From NCBI RefSeq assembly GCF_904849725.1, contig NC_058518.1, positions 330,296,581-330,360,580 on the forward strand: a DNA stretch of 64,000 nt, read 5' to 3'. Shown piece after piece: positions 56,818 through 64,000 of this stretch. The DNA is from Hordeum vulgare subsp. vulgare. Taxonomy: Eukaryota > Streptophyta > Magnoliopsida > Poales > Poaceae. A program made the translations under genes and the position numbers. The first letter of the stretch is position 1; each line of letters starts with the position of its first letter. Below the pieces are notes generated by a model. The model saw only the letters and a program-made list of their open reading frames with translations, was not told the DNA's origin and made no database searches.

Positions 56818-58442
56818 TGTTCCCAATTGCTCAACAATTGGAAATTGTCTTGCAATAGCCCACCAGCGCGTGGGATCGAGGCAGTTTTCGAGGGTAGAGT
56901 ATTCAACCCAAATTTGTTGGTTCGCACGACGGGAAGTGAAAGAATATTCTCAAGTATTAGCAGCTGAATGTGTCAGATTCAACCACACCTGAAAGATTAG
57001 TATCTGCAAGCAAAGTGTCAACAGCAAAGTAGTATGATAACAACGGTGCCACAAACGACCTGTTGACGGCAGACTATTCCTAACTGTTGTATCAATGGTG
57101 CCAGAAAAGTATTGTAGCAGGTAGCAGCAATGTAACGAGTAACAACAGTGGCAAGGAATAGCAGTAGTGACAGTTGTAGCAAGTAGCAACAGTAGCAGGT
57201 AGCAGCAACAGCAAGTAACAGTAGTGGCAGCAGCAGCAGGACAAAGCAAGTAACAGTAGCAACAAGTAACAGTAGCAGCAACAGTAGTAACAACAGCAGA
57301 GCAAAACAAGTAACAGCAGCAGTGGGACAAACTCGTAGGCAATGCGTCGATGATTTGTCGGATGATATTCATCATGCAACAGTTATAACACGGAGAGATA
57401 TGTGGCTAGCTCCCGTTCGTCAATGTGATGTAGGCATGCATTCCGTGTGTTGTCATACGTGCTTAGGGAAAAGAACTTGGATGACATCTATTGTCCATCC
57501 CTCCCGTGGCAGCGGGGTCCAAAAGGATACTACGGGATATTAAGGATCTCCTTTTAATAAAGAACCGGACCAACGCATTAGCACTTGGTGAACACATGAA
57601 CTCCTCAAACTATGGTCATCACCGGGAGTGGTTCCGGTTATTGTCACTCCGGGGTTGCCGGGTCATAACACATAGTAGGTAACTACAACTTGCAAGATCG
57701 GATCTAAAACACACATATATTGGTGACAACATAATAATTTCAGATCTGAAATCATGGCACTCGGGCCCTAGTGACAAGCATTAAGCATGGCAAAGTAGTA
57801 GCAACATCAATCTCAGAACATAGTGGATACTAGGGATCAATCCCTGTCAAAACTAACTCGATTACATGATAGATCTCATCCTACTCATCACCGCCCAGCG
57901 AGCCTACGAATAGATTACTCACGAACGATGAAGAGCTTCATGGAATTGGAGAGGGAAGAAGGTTGATGATGACGATGGCGACGATCTCCTTGATCCGGAG
58001 CCCAAAACGGACTCCAGATCTGCCCTCCAGATGAAGAACGGGATGTGGCGGCGCCTCCGTATCGCAAGCGCGATGAAATCTTCTCTCCTGATTTTTTCTG
58101 GGACGAAAGGGAATAAATAGCGCTCGAATTGGGGGCGACAGAGCCACGTGGGCCCCACAAACTTGGTAGCCGCCGCTAGGGGGGCGACGGCTACAGGTCT
58201 TGTGGCCCACTGGCCCATCCCCTCCGGTGGATCTTTGCGCAGGTATTTTTCATATTTTCCAGAAATATTCTCCGTAAATTTCCAGGACATTCCAAGAACT
58301 TTCATTTCTTTACAAAAACAACACCATGGCAATTCTGCTGAAAACAACGCCAGTCCGGGTTAGTTCCATTCAAATCATGCAAATTAGAGTCCAAAACAAG
58401 GGCAAAAGAGTTCGAAAAAGTAGATACGATGGAGACGTATCA
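56818..58442 (-). repeat. Right LTR of element C (coding 5' LTR)
   Basis: 1625 bp, very close to the left LTR. It has PBS-like relics at 57041-57055 and 57092-57109, a trinucleotide-rich tract at 57113-57325, and the inverted repeat at 58151-58207. Confidence 0.92.
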
Positions 58443-58779
58443 GGTACCAAGGGGGAAAACCTCCCCTTCCTTGCTCGCTAGCACCGGTCCTGACACCGCG
58501 CAGATCGGCTCACGTCACCTACATGGGGAAGCCGGGCTGTTCGACCCTCGATAGATCCGCCCCTCAAGAGGAAGGGCGTCGGGAGGTGCTTCCCGTATGT
58601 GAGCCTCACAAGGGACCTTCTTGGGAGATGACCCTATGGGTGGCCCCTAGCGAGGAAGGGCCCTCGCGAGTGCCATTTTCATGGGCCTCGACAAGGGGCA
58701 CTTCGAGGCCCGCAAAGTGTAGTGAGGCCTGGACCGCAGGCCAACGGGCTTGGGTACCCCCGGTCCCAGAGCTCCGACA
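58443..58779 (+). repeat. Element D LTR, piece 2
   Basis: It resumes after element C and ends AGCTCCGACA, the inverted terminus of TGTCGGA at 47851. The next bases, GTAGCCCCCGAG, are typical of what follows such LTRs as I recall them. Confidence 0.6.
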
Positions 58780-59072
58780 GTAGCCCCCGAGCTCGCACCA
58801 TTTACGGCTAAGCAGGCTCGGGCGAGACTGCTTGGGCTCTCATCTCTTGTAGGCCCGGCCCAGCACATGGCGCGTGTCGGGATGCAGGGCACCCCATCTT
58901 GTCGTAGTGCATCGATATTCGTCTTGGCGTGCATAAAGCTGGCACGTGGGGTGGCGCTGTCATTACTCTCTTCCACGCCATTCTCTCCTTCCTGAAACTT
59001 CTCCTCCCGCGCTAGGGTGCGCCAGATCCAATATCCGGGCAAGTCGCCTCCTCGCCTTCTTCGTGGCTCCAG
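58780..59072 (+). other. Element D 5' leader
   Basis: 293 bp between LTR and ORF start. No standard PBS is recognised; GC-rich, no ORF of note. Confidence 0.5.
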
Positions 59073-59725
59073 ATGGCACCCGCTGGCAAGAAGGGAAAGG
59101 TTGTAGCGCCTCCGGCGAGCGTTGCCCCCATCAGGCCGACCCTCTTACCTTCCCGTGTCTTGAAGGCGGAGAACTTAGGTCTGGTGCTCCCGTTCATGGC
59201 CGGAGATACGCACAAGTGGGTAGAAACCATTGTCTGGTCGGGCTCGACGGTGCCGAGCAACTTGGTAAGGTCTGCCTACCCTTTCTTCCTCCACAACATT
59301 TATGCCGGGCTAGTCCCACCGTTCTCCGCCTTCTTCTACGCCATCCTCTCTCATTGCCGGGTCCGGGCTCTACACCGCCAGCCCAACTCCGTTCTTCTCT
59401 TGGCCGTCTATGCTTTCTACTGTGAGGCTTTCGTGGGTGTGAGGCCCTCGGTGGTGCTCTTTTGTCACTTCTTCAACCTGCGGTCCACCGCCCCGGGCCA
59501 GCCTCCGTGTGTGTCTCCTTTGTCGATGTTGGGGGTGCGGGTACCCATTTGATGGCCGGGAAGAATGTCGAAGGCTACTGGAGCTGCTCGGTCTTCACGG
59601 ACGTGCGTCGGGAGAGCTCATCCTTGGTGATCCCCTTAAGCCTGTCTGAGGAGACCTCCAGGTGGAGCCATGAGAAGCTAACCGGCGGGCCTCTCTCGCA
59701 GAGGCCCGCCTGACAGGGGCGATGA
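59073..59725 (+). pseudogene. Element D gypsy-type transposase/gag-like ORF, N-terminal part
   Basis: The ATG at 59073 opens MAPAGKKGKVVAPPASVAP. The conserved core follows: PFFLHNIYAGLVPPFSAFFY, LLAVYAFYCEAFVGVRPSV and LFCHFFNLRSTAPGQ, which I recall as the N-terminal domain of the plant putative gypsy-type transposon ORF. A frameshift near 59510 moves to a frame reading CVSFVDVGGAGTHLM and DVRRESSSLVIP, and a stop follows at about 59713. The Angela LTR fragment cuts it at 59726. Its function in the element is not established. Element E carries the C-terminal part of the same type of ORF. Confidence 0.65.
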
Positions 59726-60303
59726 TGTTGGAAATATGCCCTAGAGGTAATAATAAATAGTTATTATTATATTTCTTGTTACAAGATAATTGTTTATTAT
59801 ACATGCTATAATTGTATTCAATGGAAACATAAATACATGTGTGGATGTATAGACAAAACAATTTCCCTAGTGAGCCTCTAGTTAACTAGCTCGTTGATCA
59901 AGGATGGCTAAGGTTTCCTAACCATGGGCAAGTGTTGTCACTTGATAACGAGATCATATCATTAGGAGAATGATGTGACAGACAAGACCTAAACTATAAA
60001 CGTAGCATGCGATCGTGTTATTTTGTTGTTATTGTTTTCTGCATGTCAAGTATTCATTCCTATGACCATGAGATCATGTAACTCACTGACACCGGAGGAA
60101 TGTCTTGTGTGTATCAAATGTCGCAACGTTACTGGGTGACTATAAAGGTGCTCTACAGGCATCTCCGAAGGTGTCCGTTGAGTTAGCATCGATCAAGACT
60201 GGGATTTGTCACTCCATGTGACGGAGAGGTATCTCGGGGCCCACTCGGTAATACAACATCACATACAAGCCTTGCAAGCAATGTGACTAAAGAGTTAGTC
60301 ACG
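59726..60303 (+). mobile_element. Angela/BARE-1 LTR, 5' fragment
   Basis: It begins TGTTGGAAATATGCCCTAGA and matches the reverse complement of 22530-23111. It is cut at 60303 in the middle of the LTR by the F-like LTR; the rest may lie beyond the window. Confidence 0.9.
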
Positions 60304-63300
60304 TGTAACACCCTCGTTTTCGCTCCTATTTTTTTCCTTTGAGGGATTCGACTCCCGTCTTTTTCTCGGTGTTATCGGATTTCTCTAGCTCTTGGGTATG
60401 TGAAGATGGTCATCTAGCCTTGCCTTTCCTGACCAACCAGAGATTCTCCCTAGTCTAGCCATGCCACCCAAAATCTCTCTCCGGACCTTGCCATTGAAAC
60501 ACTACCTTCCGAGTTGCCGGAAGGGAAACCCTAATCCTTCCAGTTACAAAGGAACCCCAATTTCCTTTGTCATGTTGCCTCCCAAACCTTTCCCAGTGAT
60601 CAACCTTCATCCATAAACCCTGGATATGCAAAAATATTGCCAAGTCATTTGCAATACTTTTGATTTATAATTAATTCCTTTTTCTGTGAGTTGAAGGAAT
60701 TAAATCCAGGAAATTATCTATCCATCTACAAAGTTCATGAAAACTTGTGGAGATATTATTTGTGATCATATTGAGCTCCCATAAAATATTGGTCATTATT
60801 AAATGGGGGATAATTGCATCTTCCTATTTAATGCCAATATTGCATTTTGGGCACTTTCTAAAGGAGCTATCATTTTGGTAACTAGGAAAAATCCCAAATA
60901 AATTGTGGAGCTACTCCTATCCATATCTCCTCCGTTTCCATCAATATCCCAAGTTTCATAGTTCATGTTTTAAGCACAACATCCCTTTGCAAATTATGTC
61001 CAGATTTCCTGTTTGCAAAGGAAGTGCTTGATTCCTTGATCTCCTTGAGCTGAAATTTTTCATGGTGGTTAACCTTACTAAATCACTCCTAGAAACCAAA
61101 AATAAGCCCATTCCCTCTATCCATTCATCCACAGCAATTTTCCCAAGTTCCTGTCCATTTGAAAGCTCTGTGAAGGAAGTGCCCTTTTGGTATTCTCAAA
61201 TGATCTGAAACTTTTCTAGTATCTCCATTTATCCAAATCATCACTCCACACCAAATTGGAGCCCAATCTATCAAGCCATTTGAGCCCAGCTGCAATTCTA
61301 GCTTCTGGACCAGATTGTCCATGTGTGAAGGAAGTGCCACCTAGAATGATCCATTTGCCCTAAATATTTTCCAGACTCCTCACCTTGATGTATCACCCCT
61401 GCATGCCAAAATTCAGCTCATTACCCCAAGCCAATCCTCTCCGGTGCACTTCAAACACCTTGCTGCCAGAAAGCTTCTTCAACACAACTTCTTCCAATCA
61501 TCTCTCTTATCTTTTTGAGCAGTGCAGGGACTGTTGGACAAGGTGTGACAAGCAGACGCGGTCCAGAGCGCGATTTGTCTGTGGTGACCACGGGCAGAGC
61601 GTGCCAAAACCGCGCCCTGTGTGCTAGAGTCTACGGGAGCCCTCCCTGGCACACCATGGCTTGACTGGGAGCGTCAGAGAGCTTCCCAGCGCGTGCACGC
61701 ACCCTCTGGAGCTCTCTCCCCTTCGTCTCCTAGCCCATGGCCGGTTGTGCCGACCTCAGATGCTCCACCAGATCGCCGTCGCGGTGGCAAGCTTCTCGGA
61801 GCCTCGGCCGGCGTCGACTAGCTCCTCCCCGAGCCTATTTAAGGCGCTCCCTGGAGCCCTGCCTCACCAGAAGCCCATCCCCCCTCTTCTACGAGCTTTG
61901 GGAGCTTCCCTCCTCTTTCCATGGCTGAAGACCGCCGCCCGATCCATTCGGGCAAGCCAGTGCCCTGGCCCTTCCCCCTCTCCTCTGTTCCCCCCTCAGC
62001 ATCCGCCGACGCCCTAGAGGATGCGTTCATCCTCAGCCCCCTCAAGGAAGCGCTATTGGAGCGGCTCCACTGTCGTTCGTGCGCCGCTGTGCTTTGGTCC
62101 ATGGCAACGACGCTGCCGGCCAGCTCGCACAGCCCTGCAACCACCTCTGGACACGGTGTAGTGTGCCGGTTCCAGGGAGACCGGTGGCGGGCACTCTCGT
62201 GCTGCCAAGCGCCGGCAGCGTGGTCGGCCGGGCGCCTCTGCCCTCTCCTTCCCCTGTCTCCGGTCAGGACAAAGAAGACGACCGAGAGAGAGAAAGGGAT
62301 AAGGGCCCCGTGCATGTCAGCCTCTAGGCGTTGACCAGCCCCGGGCCCGCGCGTTTTAAGTGGAAGCGTATTCTCAGGAATACACTTTCTCTTCTGGAAA
62401 CCGTACTCGGCCCGGAGGCGCATTCTGTTTCTCAGCCAGGGGCCGTTTGTAGAAATATTTTTACAGATTGGTCCTTGGTATTCAAACGCTCATATCTTCG
62501 CGTCCGTGACTCCGATTCCAGTGAAACCAGCGGACCATGTTGCCCTTGCCCTCCAATCAGCCCCCTCCGAGAGAGAACCATTCAGGCGTATTGACCCGCG
62601 GCTTCATCGCACTTCTTCCAGAGTATTCATTCACCCCCAGGCAAGCCGACCATCTGATATATACTCTCAAGCTTTGCTCTGTGTTGTTCTTGCATATTTA
62701 AATTCAAATGCTTAGTTTTCTGTGCATAGTAGTGTGCTGTATGAGATGCTGACGAACCATTGCCCGCATTTTCTTCAATGACGGCACCACGCCTGAGTCT
62801 GAGCTGCTTTCGGCCGTTCGGGGTGGATGTCGACTTTATATTTCTTTTGTCAGCAGCTGGCCCGTGTTCTGAGCTGCTTTTCGGCCGTCGCGGGCAGCTG
62901 TTGAATTTCTTTCCGTGGAAGTGACCCTATGCTCTGAGATGTTCCTCGATCGTCTTAGGGAACTGCTACATTCTTATTATCAACACCGCCTCATGCTCTG
63001 AGCTACTTTTCAGCCGTCTTGAGTCGGCGTTGAGTTATTCCGGTAATGTCCCAGATCTCTGTTGTAACGACCGTTCTGGTGGCTACCGATTTATTTGTCG
63101 GTTTTATGCAAGGGTTCCGAGGGTCTAATTTACAGCTAGAACTTGTAAAGTAATAACTTGCCATTTACATCATGTCTTATTAATGACTCATGGTGATATG
63201 GAGATAGGTTGTTGTGTTTCTACCGTTTTTATCTCATACATAGTTATCATCATGCTAAGTTATTGTCGATGAACAACCATGCTTGATAAATATGTTGTTA

Positions 63301-64000
63301 AAACCAAACCTTGTTGGTTGATCTAGAGTCACCTGTCCGGGCTTAACCATGCAACCACATTTGCCGGTATGGGATGGCCTTGACTTGGTCTGATTGCGTG
63401 CTCTTTCACCGGTACCACCAGATAGGGAAGGTTATGCGCGAGCGCTACCTTGGCCCGGTAGGCGGCGATAACCTTGTGAGCCAGTTGAGTTGTTTTGTGT
63501 GCACGTCCCCATTTGGGACAGTTTAGTTTGGCCACGACGGTGGCAGGTGTCATGAGGACACAGGGCCACCCAGGGCACGACTCCGGGGAGGATGAATGCC
63601 GGTGGTACGATGGAAGAGTCACGGGTCAGGCAAGTTTCGTTGGAGCAACACGGGTCTACCCGAATGGGATCACGAGGTCAGTGCTCCATAGTGTGGGTAA
63701 AGTGTGCATCCTCTGCAGAGTATAAAATCTATTCGAATAGTCGCGTCCATGGTATTGGACAGCCCGTCCAGACCTCAGCAGGTGAGACCTCAGTAGGTGA
63801 TCAATCGTATCAGTGATAATAATGATAGAAGAACTTGTCTTGTGCAGACATCAAATGATGTCAGGATTATGATATGTTAGCCATGGGATGGCTATGAGAT
63901 GCGTGGTTGGATGACCACATGATTTGGATTGGATTTGGATCACATTCAGATTGGATCATGAGAATATTCGGAGTGTAAATCATTTACTGAATATGCTTTA
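60304..64000 (+). repeat. F-like LTR, truncated by the window end
   Basis: It starts TGTAACACCC. Near 63690-63760 it shares the CTGCAGAGTATAAAA..GAATAG..GTCCATGG block with the F LTR at 4665-4720, so the two are related but not the same family. A GC-rich block at 61600-62350 occupies the same relative position as the one in LTR F; its ORFs lack motifs. No end is visible within the window. Confidence 0.6.
61018..61340 (+). repeat. Tandem repeats of 155 bp in the F-like LTR
   Basis: The word AAGGAAGTGC occurs at 61018, 61173 and 61328, exactly 155 bp apart, with partial flank similarity. A weaker copy may start near 60870. Confidence 0.6.

Larger units (their letters stand above)
48401..58442 (-). 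mobile_element. Element C: non-autonomous Athila-lineage gypsy element with gag, protease and ORF-1-like gene
   Basis: LTRs at 48460-50083 and 56818-58442 start TG(C/T)TCCCAATTGC and end GGAGACGTATCA. Minus-strand order: LTR, two tandem tRNA-Asp-type PBSs, gag-protease, LTR-derived leader, ATHILA ORF-1-like ORF, polypurine-tract copy, non-coding region, polypurine tract, LTR. There is no RT, RNase H or integrase. The left end extends 59 bp past the LTR to TGTTGACGGG at 48401; flanks are GGCAC and GGTAC, four of five bases alike, so that is the likely outer edge. It is inserted in the LTR of element D. The two LTRs have almost equal length and look very similar, which suggests a recent insertion. 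Confidence 0.88.

Noticed and set aside
61018..61340. CRISPR array or centromeric satellite
   Set aside because: Only two to three diverged units inside a plant LTR; no short identical repeats with unique spacers and no long array.
61621..62423. ORFs of 118-194 codons on both strands, Pro/Ser/Arg rich
   Set aside because: GC-rich block within the F-like LTR; mutually overlapping and without family motifs. A host gene is not supported.

Overview
The window looks like intergenic DNA from a large-genome grass of the wheat/barley tribe (Triticeae). I found no host gene, rRNA or tRNA. The strongest taxonomic cue is a complete solo LTR of the Angela/BARE-1 copia type (21265-23111), plus a second, truncated one (59726-60303). 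The gypsy elements also use a primer-binding site complementary to the 3' end of tRNA-Asp, as is common for Triticeae Athila-lineage elements. Family names come from memory of repeat sequences and are tentative; element boundaries and target-site duplications (TSDs) were read directly from the sequence.

Layout. (F) 1-5379: 3' part of a gypsy-like element with a polypurine tract and a 3.3-kb LTR. (E) 5380-5537 continuing at 44767-46586: an older element holding the C-terminal half of a gypsy-type transposase/gag-like ORF, followed by non-coding DNA and a decayed antisense reverse transcriptase (RT). (G) 5538-44766, minus strand: a copia element inserted in E. (H) 13261-43541: a large solo LTR (Sukkula-like), inserted in one LTR of G, TSD AAGAT/AAAAT. 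(A) 17817-42862, minus strand: an Athila-lineage gypsy element without pol, inserted in H, TSD TGGCG; it also holds the Angela solo LTR (TSD TGCCT). (B) 26424-41647, plus strand: an Athila-lineage gypsy element with three LTRs, inserted in one LTR of A, TSD GGGCC. The order of insertion is therefore E, then G, H, A, B.

To the right, 46587-47640 is an inverted fragment of an F-type LTR. At 47851 the LTR of another element (D) starts; it is split by a 10-kb minus-strand Athila-lineage element (C, 48401-58442) and resumes at 58443-58779. D continues into its own transposase/gag-like ORF (59073-59725), which is cut by the Angela LTR fragment. That fragment is in turn cut by a distant F-like LTR (60304 to the window end).

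How the parts work together. All recognisable coding sequence belongs to retrotransposons: gag, aspartic protease (PR), RT, RNase H (RH) and integrase (INT), all broken to some degree, plus extra ORFs downstream of pol or PR. The most notable pattern is a module present three times (twice in B, once in C): an LTR-derived leader with a GC-rich hairpin, a splice-acceptor-like site, an extra ORF, then a copy of the polypurine tract 20-35 nt after the stop. Its ORF differs between the two copies in B and is ATHILA ORF-1-like in C. Element C also has a tandemly duplicated primer-binding site (PBS) and decayed copies of it inside its LTRs, which suggests that the LTR boundary has moved outward repeatedly.
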